Below, piece by piece: positions 51,855 through 60,838 of a stretch of 64,000 nt of DNA (positions are counted from its first letter, which is position 1; every line of letters begins with the position of its first letter). Under the pieces are notes generated by a model. The model saw nothing but the letters and a program-made list of their open reading frames with translations, was not told the origin of the DNA and did not search any database. Position numbers and translations under genes: made by a program. The DNA is from Mycobacteriales bacterium. GTDB taxonomy: Bacteria > Actinomycetota > Actinomycetes > Mycobacteriales > Mycobacteriaceae. The DNA lies in contig JAHABL010000001.1 of NCBI GenBank assembly GCA_018376445.1, positions 124,001-188,000 of the forward strand. The letters are read 5' to 3'.

Positions 51855-52005
51855 TTTAGTAGTCCTTTAACAGTTGTTTAGTCGTTCGTTGGGGGTGTTT
51901 TGCTGATTCAAAAACTACGTGAGATATGGTGACTTATGCCAGTTCAGAGGGGGTTTTACGCAGGGTGATTTTAAGTGGTTTGATGCCATAAGGTAGAAAG
52001 AATAC

Positions 52006-53544
52006 ATGACAAAACATTGGATGAAACCACAACAATGGAGTCAGAACTGGAGGGCATTTTCCGTTGTTATGGTCGCGGGCTTCGTAGGGCTTTTAAGCAT
52101 CTCGATTGTCAATGTGGCGCTCCCCGCAATCGAGAGTTCACTACATGCAACCCCCACTCAATTCCAGTGGATTGTGGCTGGTTATTCCGTTGCGTTTGGT
52201 CTTTTGCTCGTTCCTTCGGGACGGCTTGGTGACGTCGTTGGGCGACGCCCCGTCTTCCTCACCGGTTCTTTTCTTTTCATGGTGACCTCCTTGGCCTGTG
52301 GTTTTTCCACTAGCGCCGAAATTCTGGTCATCATGCGTGTCCTGCAAGGTATCGGCGCATCGATTACGACTCCGCAGGTTATTGGCTTTATTCAAGAACT
52401 TTTCCAAGGCCGCGAGCGTGCCCGTGCCTTCGGCATTTTCGGCATGGTCGTCAGTATTTCTTCCGCTATCGGCCCAGCAGTTGGTGGCGTGTTGGTAAGT
52501 GCGCTGGGCCTGGACTGGGGGTGGCGCTCGGTCTTCCTCGTTAACATCCCTTTCTCCATTTTCATTCTGGTGATGGGTCCCAAGCTGCTGCCTGTCCCAC
52601 AGAAGCGGGAAAAGGGCACCAAGCTCAACCTCGACACGGTGGGCCTGCTGTTGATGGCTGCCGGTGTACTGACATCGATGTTGCCGTTCATTCTGGCGAC
52701 CGACCCCGCTTACGGTGTGAAGCATTCCCCCTGGTACCTCATTGGTGTGGGTGTGCTTTTTGGTGCGCTCTTCACCGCATGGGAACTGTGGCGGGAGAAT
52801 CGCCAGCATTCTGTGGTGATGCCGCGCGCTCTCATGAAGAACGCCGGCTTTACCTTAGGATCGGCAGTGTCCACCTGCTACTTCGCTGGCTGGACCGGCG
52901 TCTTCATCGTCCTCACTCTTTATCTCCAGCAAGGTTTAGGGATGGCTGCCTGGTTGGCCGGACTGATGCAGGTACCGCTGGCTTTGATGGGTGCGTACGG
53001 TTCGCAGCGCTCTTCGGTGTGGATGACCTTGCGCGGCCGCTGGCTCGTCCTCATTGGCCTCGTCGTCACCATGGCTGGCCTGGGCCTGATGGCGGCGTCG
53101 GCGCTCCTGCTATCGGAAGATTTTGCCTGGCTGGGCATCCTTATCGCGGGTGCTATCGCGGGATTTGGCTCCGGTATCACCATTAGCCCCAACCAGACGT
53201 TTGCGCTGGCAGAAGTATCAGTAAAGCAGGCTGGGGCAGCTGGTGGGGTGCTGCAGACCATGCAGCGTGTCGGCTCAGCAGTGGGTATTGCGGGTGTCAC
53301 TCTGGTGTTCTTCGCTACCCGCTTCGACACCACGCTGGCGGGCTATGCACACGCATTTGGCATCTCGTTGGCGTTCATTATTGCTCTGATGGCGGTGGGT
53401 GCGCTCTGTGCCCTGTCCGATGCGCTCCGCAACGATGGCCGCAATGAGCTGCTGGAGATGGAGGCTCCGCAACCGGTGGAGGAGCCGCGATTAGAGAAGG
53501 AGCCGCAACCAGTGACAGAGCCACAGCCGGTGACGGAGCCGTAG
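52006..53544 (+). CDS. MFS transporter, DHA2 (EmrB/QacA) family
   Basis: 512 residues with about 14 membrane helices. Motif A is present as PSGRLGDVVGRRPVFLTGS, and helix 5 carries GPAVGGVLVSALGLDWGWRS. This family exports drugs or other organic compounds by proton antiport. The C-terminal tail has an acidic repeat (EPQPVTEPQPVTEP) encoded by an 18-base imperfect tandem repeat at about 53501-53541. It is divergent from metY copy 2. The substrate is unknown. Confidence 0.9.
   Translation: MTKHWMKPQQWSQNWRAFSVVMVAGFVGLLSISIVNVALPAIESSLHATPTQFQWIVAGYSVAFGLLLVPSGRLGDVVGRRPVFLTGSFLFMVTSLACGFSTSAEILVIMRVLQGIGASITTPQVIGFIQELFQGRERARAFGIFGMVVSISSAIGPAVGGVLVSALGLDWGWRSVFLVNIPFSIFILVMGPKLLPVPQKREKGTKLNLDTVGLLLMAAGVLTSMLPFILATDPAYGVKHSPWYLIGVGVLFGALFTAWELWRENRQHSVVMPRALMKNAGFTLGSAVSTCYFAGWTGVFIVLTLYLQQGLGMAAWLAGLMQVPLALMGAYGSQRSSVWMTLRGRWLVLIGLVVTMAGLGLMAASALLLSEDFAWLGILIAGAIAGFGSGITISPNQTFALAEVSVKQAGAAGGVLQTMQRVGSAVGIAGVTLVFFATRFDTTLAGYAHAFGISLAFIIALMAVGALCALSDALRNDGRNELLEMEAPQPVEEPRLEKEPQPVTEPQPVTEP
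53501..53541 (+). repeat. 18-bp imperfect tandem repeat at the end of the MFS gene
   Basis: Two copies of AGCCGCAACCAGTGACAG-like units encode PQPVTE repeats in the cytoplasmic tail. Confidence 0.6.
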
Positions 53545-53800
53545 TCGCGCACCGACTCTCAACCCCACATAGAGCAGAGATGAACCCGGCTTGGTCGGAG
53601 CGTCGCCCTCTCCCGCTAGGTTCCGTATTCAACCTCGTCACCCTTCTCATCTATGATGGGGAGGGTAACTTTTTTGTGTCCGCCCAGATCAGCAAGCACC
53701 TCCTGCCAGTGCCGCCAACTGCGGCAGGCACAGAACACTACACAATAATCCCTGTATTCACGCTTCAACCCTCGCGCCCAGCGCCACCAAAGGAGAATCA
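53545..53800 (+). other. icd upstream region with competing hairpins
   Basis: No convincing gene. CCTGCC (53702-53707) can pair with GGCAGG (53723-53728), while TGCCGC (53710-53715) can pair with GCGGCA (53721-53726). The two stems exclude each other. AAAGGAG precedes the icd ATG. Confidence 0.45.
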
Positions 53801-55021
53801 ATGTCGAAGATCCACGTCGACGGCACTGTCGTTGAACTCGACGGCGACGAGATGACCCGCGTCATCTGGCAAGACATTCGTGACGAACTGATCCTTCCCT
53901 ACCTTGACCTTAACCTCGAGTACTACGACCTCGGCATTGAGAGCCGTGACGCCAGCGACGACCAGATCACCATTGATGCCGCCAATGCCATCAAGAAGCA
54001 CGGCGTCGGCGTCAAGTGCGCCACCATCACCCCCGATGAGGCCCGCGTCGCAGAGTTCGGCCTGAAGAAGATGTGGAAGTCCCCCAACGGCACCATCCGT
54101 AACATTCTCGGCGGCACCATCTTCCGCGCCCCCATCATCATGTCCAACGTGCCTCGTCTGGTTCCCGGCTGGACCAAGCCCATCATCATCGGCCGTCACG
54201 CCTTCGGCGACCAGTACCGCGCTACCGACTTCAAAGCCCCCAGCGCCGGCACCGTCACCATCACCTTCACCCCGGATGATGGCTCCGAACCCATCCAGCA
54301 CGAAGTGGTGCGCCTCCCCGAAGACGGCGGCGTTGTCATGGGCATGTACAACTTCAACAAGTCCATCGAGGACTTCGCTCGCGCCTCCTTCAACTACGGT
54401 TTGAGCATGAACTACCCGGTGTACCTGTCCACCAAGAACACCATCCTCAAGGCTTACGACGGCCAGTTCAAGGACATCTTCCAGCGTATCTACGACGAAG
54501 AGTTCAAGGCACAGTTCGAGGCCGCCGGCCTCCATTACGAGCACCGCCTCATCGACGACATGGTTGCCTCCGCCCTCAAGTGGGAAGGCGGTTACGTCTG
54601 GGCATGCAAGAACTACGACGGTGACGTCCAGTCCGATACTGTCGCCCAAGGCTTTGGCTCCCTCGGCCTCATGACCTCCGTCCTCCTCACCCCCGACGGA
54701 AAGACCTGCGAGGCGGAAGCTGCCCACGGCACAGTCACCCGCCACTACCGCCAGCACCAGGCAGGTAACCCCACCTCCACCAACCCCATTGCCAGCATCT
54801 ACGCCTGGACCCGGGGCCTCGCCCACCGCGGCAAGCTGGACAGCAACCAGGAACTCATCGGCTTCGCTACCACCCTGGAAAAGGTCATCGTCGACACCGT
54901 CGAAGGCGGCCAGATGACTAAGGACCTCGCCCTCCTCGTGAGCGGCGACCAGGAATGGCTCACCACCGAACAGTTCATGGAAGCTCTCATCACCAACCTT
55001 GGAAAGAAACTGGCGGTCTAA
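53801..55021 (+). CDS. icd: NADP-dependent isocitrate dehydrogenase (homodimeric type)
   Basis: 406 residues. Converts isocitrate to 2-oxoglutarate in the TCA cycle. It resembles the eukaryote-like dimeric enzyme (M. tuberculosis Icd1), not the monomeric 80-kDa type of C. glutamicum. Markers are VVELDGDEMTRVIWQDIRDE, SPNGTIRNILGGTIFRAPI, IIGRHAFGDQYRATDF, and the NADP-site AAHGTVTRHYRQHQAG. The AraJ-like MFS gene follows after three bases. Confidence 0.97.
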   Translation: MSKIHVDGTVVELDGDEMTRVIWQDIRDELILPYLDLNLEYYDLGIESRDASDDQITIDAANAIKKHGVGVKCATITPDEARVAEFGLKKMWKSPNGTIRNILGGTIFRAPIIMSNVPRLVPGWTKPIIIGRHAFGDQYRATDFKAPSAGTVTITFTPDDGSEPIQHEVVRLPEDGGVVMGMYNFNKSIEDFARASFNYGLSMNYPVYLSTKNTILKAYDGQFKDIFQRIYDEEFKAQFEAAGLHYEHRLIDDMVASALKWEGGYVWACKNYDGDVQSDTVAQGFGSLGLMTSVLLTPDGKTCEAEAAHGTVTRHYRQHQAGNPTSTNPIASIYAWTRGLAHRGKLDSNQELIGFATTLEKVIVDTVEGGQMTKDLALLVSGDQEWLTTEQFMEALITNLGKKLAV

Positions 55022-55024
55022 CCT

Positions 55025-56353
55025 GTGAGTGACGATCCCACCGCCCCCTTCTCTGCTGCTGGCACTGGCACATCTGCCTCTCCCCGCTCCGCGACACTGG
55101 AGGGAGGTCGTGGGGCGTCTCACACCACCTCCGGTTCCGCAAAGCTCGCCATCCTCGCCCTCATCCTGGGCGGTATTGGTACCGCCTGCACGGAATCTGC
55201 CATCGTTAGCCTACTGCCCGATGTTGGCCAGCACTTGGGGATGACGACCGAGTCCACGCTCGGCTTCGCCATCACCCTCTACATGATCGGTGTGGTTTTC
55301 GGGGCGCCCCTCTTCACCGTGGTCCTCGTCCACATCAACCGCAAAATGCTGTTGATCGCGGCAGTCGCTACCCAAGTGGTGGGTAACCTTCTCACCGTTT
55401 TTGCCCCTAACTTTTGGATCCTCCTGGTGGGGCGCTTCCTCGCGGGCGTCCCCCACGGGGCGATCTATGGACTCATGGCCCTCGTCGGTGCCTATCTGGC
55501 ACCACCCGGTAAAACTGCCCGAACTGTGTCCATCTCCCTGCTCGGTTTGCCCATCGCCAACCTTGCCATCGTCCCTCTCATCACCTGGGTAGGCCAAGCC
55601 AACAACTACCGCTACGCATTCGGCATTATCGCCCTCTTCGGCACCCTTGCCTTCGCCGCAATGTTCGCCTGGCTACCTGCCATGAAAGACCTGTCCTCCT
55701 CCAATCCCAAGCAGGAGCTAGGGCTGTTCAAGAACCGCCAGGTCGTTCTCACTCTGTTGGCTGGTCTCATTGGTTTCGGAGGTCTCTACGGGTTCCTCAG
55801 CTACATCACCCGCACAGTGGATACCATCACCGGGATGAATCCCAACATTATGCCGTTCGTCATGATGGTCATCGGCATCGGCGCCCTTGTCGGTACCCTC
55901 CTCGCCGGACAACTCTCGGACCGTGTCCCGGAAGCCGCCTTTCCTATTATCATGGGCAGTTTCGTTGTGGTACTGGCAGTCTCACCACTCATGGTGCAAA
56001 ACCCCATCACCCTCTTCATAGAAGTATTCCTGGTGGGTGTCTTCGGTACAGGAGCCTTCTCACCCGCCATGCAGGTTCGCCTCATTCGCCATGCGGGCGA
56101 CTCCCAAAACCTTGCTTCCGCAATGAATCATGTGTCACTCTGTCTCGCGAATGTCATCGGTTCTTTCCTCTCTACGCAGGTAGTCCACCATCAGCTGGGC
56201 GGTGAGTTCATGTACATCCTGCCCGCCGTGTTTGGGGCAGTCCTCGGTGCCATTGGCCTCGTCTTCCTCCTCAGCGCCGTCTACTTGGTGAAATCCGGTA
56301 AGGATGCCGCCGCTTCCGTGGACTCCATTACCGTGAAAGGTGCTGTTCAGTGA
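55025..56353 (+). CDS. MFS transporter, DHA1 (AraJ/YdhP-like) family
   Basis: 442 residues from GTG 55025. After a 45-residue Ser/Thr-rich cytoplasmic start come 12 helices. It has GGIGTACTESAIVSLLPDV and ALVGAYLAPPGKTARTVSIS, typical of AraJ-type exporters (sugar or drug efflux). It is squeezed between icd (3 bases) and xthA (four-base overlap), so it is co-transcribed with them; the reason is not evident. Confidence 0.88.
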   Translation: MSDDPTAPFSAAGTGTSASPRSATLEGGRGASHTTSGSAKLAILALILGGIGTACTESAIVSLLPDVGQHLGMTTESTLGFAITLYMIGVVFGAPLFTVVLVHINRKMLLIAAVATQVVGNLLTVFAPNFWILLVGRFLAGVPHGAIYGLMALVGAYLAPPGKTARTVSISLLGLPIANLAIVPLITWVGQANNYRYAFGIIALFGTLAFAAMFAWLPAMKDLSSSNPKQELGLFKNRQVVLTLLAGLIGFGGLYGFLSYITRTVDTITGMNPNIMPFVMMVIGIGALVGTLLAGQLSDRVPEAAFPIIMGSFVVVLAVSPLMVQNPITLFIEVFLVGVFGTGAFSPAMQVRLIRHAGDSQNLASAMNHVSLCLANVIGSFLSTQVVHHQLGGEFMYILPAVFGAVLGAIGLVFLLSAVYLVKSGKDAAASVDSITVKGAVQ

Positions 56354-57252
56354 CCATTACCGTCACCTCCGTCAACGTCAACGGCATTCGCGCCGCCACT
56401 CGCGTTCGCTCTGCCGAGAACCCCGGGTTTCTCGCGTGGCTAGAGTCCACGAACGCCGATATTGTGTGTATGCAGGAAGTGCGCGCCACCCCTGCACAAA
56501 CTGCGGATGCCCTAGCACCAGCCCTCGTCGACAATGGTGGATGCTGGCACCTCTGCATGCAGGAGGCCGCCGCAAAAGGCCGTGCCGGCGTCGGCATTCT
56601 CAGCCGCCAGGCCCCCCTGGCTGTTCGTACCGGGATCGACGTGGAGGAATTTGCACGTGCCGGGCGCTACATTGAGGCAGACTTTGCCGTGGACGGGAAA
56701 CTCACAGGAGCCAGTGAGGGTGACGTCCTGACCGTGGCCTCGCTCTACCTTCCCTCGGGGGAAGTAGATACTCCACGGCAGGATGAAAAGTACCGTTTCA
56801 TGGAAGGCTTCAGCGCATTTTTGCAGCAGCGGGCCACCCTGGTGGCAGCCGGCTCCGCTCCACAAACCGTCGTGTGCGGGGACTGGAATATTGCCCACCG
56901 CGAAGAGGATCTCAAAAACTTCAAGGCCAACACTACGAAATCGGGGTTCCTTCCGGCCGAGAGGGAGTGGATGACGAGCATTTTTGGGCCGCAAGGTCTA
57001 GGCGTGGACGCGTCCGGCATCCCTACCGGGTGGACGGATGCGCAGCGCTATCTACTACCGGAGGAGCGTGGCCCCTACTCCTGGTGGAGCTACCGGGGGA
57101 AAGCCTTCGACAATGACGCCGGGTGGCGCATCGACTACCAGGCGATTACCGCTGGGCTGGTGGACCGTCTGGTGGAAGCGCGGGTGGAGCGGGCAGACGC
57201 CTACGAGCTGCGCTGGTCAGACCACGCTCCAGTGACCGTCACCTACCAGTAG
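56350..57252 (+). CDS. xthA: exodeoxyribonuclease III (AP endonuclease)
   Basis: 300 residues from a GTG overlapping the MFS stop. EEP-fold nuclease: VTSVNVNGIRAATR, IVCMQEVRATPAQ with the metal glutamate, DWNIAHREEDLKN, WWSYRGKAFDNDAGWRIDYQ and the final RWSDHAPVTV with the catalytic Asp-His. It repairs abasic and 3'-blocked sites in base excision repair. Confidence 0.95.
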   Translation: MTITVTSVNVNGIRAATRVRSAENPGFLAWLESTNADIVCMQEVRATPAQTADALAPALVDNGGCWHLCMQEAAAKGRAGVGILSRQAPLAVRTGIDVEEFARAGRYIEADFAVDGKLTGASEGDVLTVASLYLPSGEVDTPRQDEKYRFMEGFSAFLQQRATLVAAGSAPQTVVCGDWNIAHREEDLKNFKANTTKSGFLPAEREWMTSIFGPQGLGVDASGIPTGWTDAQRYLLPEERGPYSWWSYRGKAFDNDAGWRIDYQAITAGLVDRLVEARVERADAYELRWSDHAPVTVTYQ

Positions 57253-57378
57253 CGGGGTGTGCAGGGCTAGCAGGGAGCTGTGGCAAGCAGCCTCCTTTAC
57301 GCCTTGCAACTCAACGCGGGTAACCTGAACACCACACACTTTTTTCTCACAACCTCGAACATAGGTAGCCGAACAACT

Positions 57379-58410
57379 ATGACTGACACCGATACGAAGC
57401 CACAGGGCCGCCAACGCGTTCTTTCTGGCCTGCAGCCCACCGCCGACTCTTTCCACCTGGGCAATTATCTGGGTGCTGTGAAACAGATGGTGGAGTTGCA
57501 GGAGGATTATGACGCCTTCTACTTCATTCCGGATATGCACGCCATTACCGTGGAGCAAGATCCGAAGGTTTTGCGGGAGCGGACCTGGGGTGCGGCGGCA
57601 CAGCTTATCGCACTGGGTGTTGATCCCGATAAGTCGGTGCTCTTTGTCCAGTCGCAGGTTCCGGAGCATGCTGAGCTGACCTGGGTGTTCAACTGCATGA
57701 CGGGTTTCGGCGAGGCCAGCCGGATGACCCAGTTCAAGGACAAGTCGCTGAAACAGGGGCGCGATAAGACCACTGTGGGGCTTTTCGACTACCCCATTTT
57801 GATGGCTGCAGACATCTTGTTGTACAGCCCTCAACTTATCCCGGTGGGGGAGGATCAACGTCAGCATGTTGAATTGACGCGAAATCTCGCAGAGCGTTTT
57901 AACAATAAGTACGGTCGCACTTTCGTTGTGCCAGAAGCTTTTATCATTAAAAGTTCGGCCAAGATTTACGATTTGCAGGACCCGTCTTCGAAGATGTCGA
58001 AATCTGGCAAGAATCCCAAAGGTATTATTAACCTGCTGGATGACCCGAAGGTTTCGGCCAAGCGGATCCGTTCGGCAGTAACCGATAACGACGGTGTGAT
58101 TGCTTTCGATCGCGAGAACAAGCCCGGCGTTTCCAATCTTCTCACCATTCTCAGCGCACTCAGCGGTACCGATATCGATACGTTGGTGTCTGGGTATGAG
58201 GGCCACGGGTATGGCGACCTGAAGAAGGATACGGCAGAGGCGATGACGGAGTTCGCTACTCCGTTGCGCGCCCGTGTGGATGAGATTCTCTCTGACCGGG
58301 CGGAGCTGGAGCGGGTGCTGCAGCGTGGTGCGGAACGTGCCCGCGAGTCCGCGGCTCCGGTTCTGGACAAGGTGTACGAGCAGATTGGTTTCTTGCGTCC
58401 GCTGCGCTGA
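57379..58410 (+). CDS. trpS: tryptophanyl-tRNA synthetase
   Basis: 343 residues from ATG 57379. Class I synthetase. HIGH is present as HLGN in LQPTADSFHLGNYLGAVKQM, and KMSKS in SSKMSKSGKNPKG. Other typical parts are YFIPDMHAITVEQDP and LIPVGEDQRQHVELTR. An in-frame opening from 57280 is not family-like. yihY follows after 35 bases, as in Corynebacterium (from memory). Confidence 0.97.
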   Translation: MTDTDTKPQGRQRVLSGLQPTADSFHLGNYLGAVKQMVELQEDYDAFYFIPDMHAITVEQDPKVLRERTWGAAAQLIALGVDPDKSVLFVQSQVPEHAELTWVFNCMTGFGEASRMTQFKDKSLKQGRDKTTVGLFDYPILMAADILLYSPQLIPVGEDQRQHVELTRNLAERFNNKYGRTFVVPEAFIIKSSAKIYDLQDPSSKMSKSGKNPKGIINLLDDPKVSAKRIRSAVTDNDGVIAFDRENKPGVSNLLTILSALSGTDIDTLVSGYEGHGYGDLKKDTAEAMTEFATPLRARVDEILSDRAELERVLQRGAERARESAAPVLDKVYEQIGFLRPLR

Positions 58411-58445
58411 TCACTGTTGTTAGCCACCACTCGTCCAAGGAAGTG

Positions 58446-59450
58446 ATGACTATCAGTACCGATCTCAAGGAGCCGGATGCTCCCCAGGGCCTCGCTAAAT
58501 TCCGTATGAAGTGGCCGTGGCTGGACCATCTATTGGTGACGCACGAACGTTATTCGCAGGAACGCGGCAATCTTTACGCCGGCGGCATCACCTATTTCTC
58601 GGTGTTGGGAATTTTCCCGCTTCTGATGGTGGGTTTTGCTATCGCTGGTGTTTTCCTGTTTGCCCGCCCCGAGCTGCTGGTCGACATTCAGAATCAGATT
58701 GTCGCCAAGGTGCCTGGGTCGATGGGGGAGCAGGTGTCCCAGTTGGTGAAGACAGCGGTGGAGCAGCGTTCTGCGGTTGGTGTTATTGGTCTGTTGACTG
58801 CCTTGTACTCCGGGCTGGGGTGGATTGGAAATCTGCGCGATGGTTTGACTGCACAGTGGGCCATTCCGCTGCAGTCCGAGAATTTCTTCAAGAAGAAGGG
58901 TAAGGATCTGCTGGCGCTGCTGGGTCTTTTCCTGGCGTTTGTGGTGGCGTTTGGCCTCACCATGATCTCGTCGTCCGGTCTGATGGACAAAGTCATCAAG
59001 TGGCTACATTTGAGCGATGTGCCGGGTATGCAGGTGCTGTTGACGGTGGTGTCGCTGCTCGTTTCAGCTATTGCTATCTGGGTGGTGATGATCTGGGTGA
59101 TTGGCTATCTACCACGTAAGCGTGCGGTGCCGCGGGCATCGCTAATGGCGGCTGCTATTGCTACGGTGCTGCTGGTGATCTGGATTAGGGTGGCGGCGAT
59201 CTACTTAAAGAGTGTCTTATCGTCTCCGGCTGGTGCTGTGTTTGGTCCGATCATCGGTATTATGGTGTTCCTTTTCTTCACGTGGCGCATAATCCTTTTC
59301 TGCACCGCGTGGGCTGCGACATCGCAACGGGCGCTGCGTGGCGATGTAGCTGCAAAGCGCAGTGAAGCGGATCTGGATGAGAAGAGTAAGGCTGCGAGCT
59401 TGTCTGCGGTGGCTGTTGCCGCGGTGGGGGAGCGGGAGGATGACGACTAG
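58446..59450 (+). CDS. yihY: YihY/BrkB family inner-membrane protein
   Basis: 334 residues from ATG 58446, with AAGGA six bases before (a GTG one codon earlier is too close to it). Six helices; the family start is LVTHERYSQERGNLYAGGITYFSVLGIFPLL. The family was once named ribonuclease BN in error; its real role is unknown, possibly transport. The C-terminus is charged and Ala-rich. A perfect 19-base hairpin follows. Confidence 0.92.
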   Translation: MTISTDLKEPDAPQGLAKFRMKWPWLDHLLVTHERYSQERGNLYAGGITYFSVLGIFPLLMVGFAIAGVFLFARPELLVDIQNQIVAKVPGSMGEQVSQLVKTAVEQRSAVGVIGLLTALYSGLGWIGNLRDGLTAQWAIPLQSENFFKKKGKDLLALLGLFLAFVVAFGLTMISSSGLMDKVIKWLHLSDVPGMQVLLTVVSLLVSAIAIWVVMIWVIGYLPRKRAVPRASLMAAAIATVLLVIWIRVAAIYLKSVLSSPAGAVFGPIIGIMVFLFFTWRIILFCTAWAATSQRALRGDVAAKRSEADLDEKSKAASLSAVAVAAVGEREDDD

Positions 59451-59481
59451 CGTGGGGTGACGCGTCGTTTGTCCGTTGTGG

Positions 59482-59523
59482 TTTAAGAGAGGGCCGCCCT
59501 TGGTAGGGCGGCCCTCTCTTAAA
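59482..59523. terminator. strong bidirectional terminator
   Basis: A perfect 19-base stem running from TTTAAGAGAGGG to CCCTCTCTTAAA with loop TGGT. The AAA/TTT flanks provide a short U-run in both directions. It sits between convergent yihY and the acidic protein gene. Confidence 0.9.
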
Positions 59524-59565
59524 CGCGGTGTGCGTATGGGTGCGTGTTGTGTCGCGTGGTGGTGG

Positions 59566-60786
59566 CTACTGTTTATCGATGACGCTGTCGAGCCAGATCA
59601 CCAGTTTGTCCCATTCGTCGACGATGTCGTCGTAGGGCTCTTCGGGGGGTTCGGTGTTGTCCCCGATGATCGATTCGACGTAGTTGCCGAGGCGGGTGGA
59701 ATCGTTGAGGTATGCGTCAACGACGTCGGTGTCGAGGTAGTCTTCAGCGTCGAGGAGGAGTTCGACGGCGAGGTCGAGCTGGTTTTCGTCGACGTCTGCG
59801 GGGCCGTTCTTCATCTGCTTGGGAAGGCGGACAAAGGAGTAGATGTTGTCGTCGGTGGGGCGGACGTTGAGTTCGCCGCTGCCGGCGCGGAAGGCTACTT
59901 GGTCCCATCCGGGGAGCTTGTACATGCTGTGGTCGGGTTCTTCGGCGAGGAAGCGCAGCATGCCGCGCTGACTGGTGAAGCCGAAGATGTGGTCATCGTT
60001 GCCGAGGAAGAGGGGTTCGTCGTTGATGTAGCAACGGAGGCTGAATCGAGTGCCGCCGGGGAGAATGATCTTGATGGGGTCGATACCGATGCTGGCCCAG
60101 AAGGGATCTTCGTCGGCGTCGGGTTCCCATTCGTCGGCGTCGAGGAGACCAGCGGTGTCGTCTTCTCGTTCTGCAGCTAGGGCGCGGGCTTCCGCGAATT
60201 CTTCTTCGGCTTGGGCAAGGAGGGTGGCGTCCACCTCGGGGCTGACGAGCAGGCTATCGATGAGGTTGAGGATGTCGTCCCAGTTCTTGCTGACGATTTT
60301 GCCGATGTGGGTCCATTCACGGGCGCCTTCGCGGCCGTAGAAGTTGTCGACGCCGCCGGAGGTGGCTCCGAGGTCTCCGTGCTTGCGGAAGAATTTTTCG
60401 ATTTCGGGGATGTCGCAGATGCTGCCAATGGTTCGCACTATGGTGAAGCAGTCGTCGAGTTCGAGAACAGAATCTTCGGTGGGATCCTCGGAGAGGAGTT
60501 CCGGAACCCCGAGCAGGTCATAGGAGTGTTCCTCGTCGGGGTCGAGTTCGAGTGCGGAGAGTTGTGCAGTGTGTTCCCACGACGGGTGGTCCTCCAGATC
60601 GTTGGGTGCGCCGGAGCGGAGGAAAGCGGCGAGTTCGGCAGGCGTGGCGAAACCGTAAAGGTCTTCGTCGAGGCCAAGCATGGCTTCCCAGTCTTCTCCG
60701 TCTTCCCGCCAGGCGGGGGCCCAGAGGGTGACAAAGTCTCCGGAGGGAAGACCCAGTGCTACAGGAACAATATCAGCTACAGACAT
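59566..60786 (-). CDS. acidic protein with full-length internal duplication, function unknown
   Basis: 406 residues, strongly acidic, no signal or membrane helix. The two halves resemble each other. DEDLYGFATPAELAAFLRSG (residues 41-59) aligns with DDHIFGFTSQRGMLRFLAEE, and HPSWEHTAQLSA with LPGWDQVAFRAG. Both halves end in an amphipathic helix (IVSKNWDDILNLIDSLL and IVDEWDKLVIWLDSVI). TAGGCT lies six bases before the ATG, so the message is probably leaderless. It follows the YbaB-like gene by 52 bases in the type VII-like cluster. A chaperone or adaptor role is a guess. Confidence 0.8.
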   Translation of the reverse strand: MSVADIVPVALGLPSGDFVTLWAPAWREDGEDWEAMLGLDEDLYGFATPAELAAFLRSGAPNDLEDHPSWEHTAQLSALELDPDEEHSYDLLGVPELLSEDPTEDSVLELDDCFTIVRTIGSICDIPEIEKFFRKHGDLGATSGGVDNFYGREGAREWTHIGKIVSKNWDDILNLIDSLLVSPEVDATLLAQAEEEFAEARALAAEREDDTAGLLDADEWEPDADEDPFWASIGIDPIKIILPGGTRFSLRCYINDEPLFLGNDDHIFGFTSQRGMLRFLAEEPDHSMYKLPGWDQVAFRAGSGELNVRPTDDNIYSFVRLPKQMKNGPADVDENQLDLAVELLLDAEDYLDTDVVDAYLNDSTRLGNYVESIIGDNTEPPEEPYDDIVDEWDKLVIWLDSVIDKQ

Positions 60787-60792
60787 ACTCTC

Positions 60793-60798
60793 AGCCTA
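60793..60798 (-). promoter_or_regulatory. -10 hexamer TAGGCT of the acidic protein gene
   Basis: Minus-strand TAGGCT with six bases to the ATG at 60786. Confidence 0.6.
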
Positions 60799-60838
60799 CG
60801 GGAGTTACAGAGCCACTGCCATATCTTGTGGGGAACTT

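Noticed and set aside
51855..52005. SAM riboswitch or McbR operator upstream of the met genes
   Set aside because: I found no SAM-I/II core pairing and no TAGAC-N6-GTCTA-like site; only ordinary promoter-like AT-rich sequence.
58446..59450. Ribonuclease BN function for YihY
   Set aside because: The old rbn name was a misassignment for this membrane family; no nuclease motif is present.
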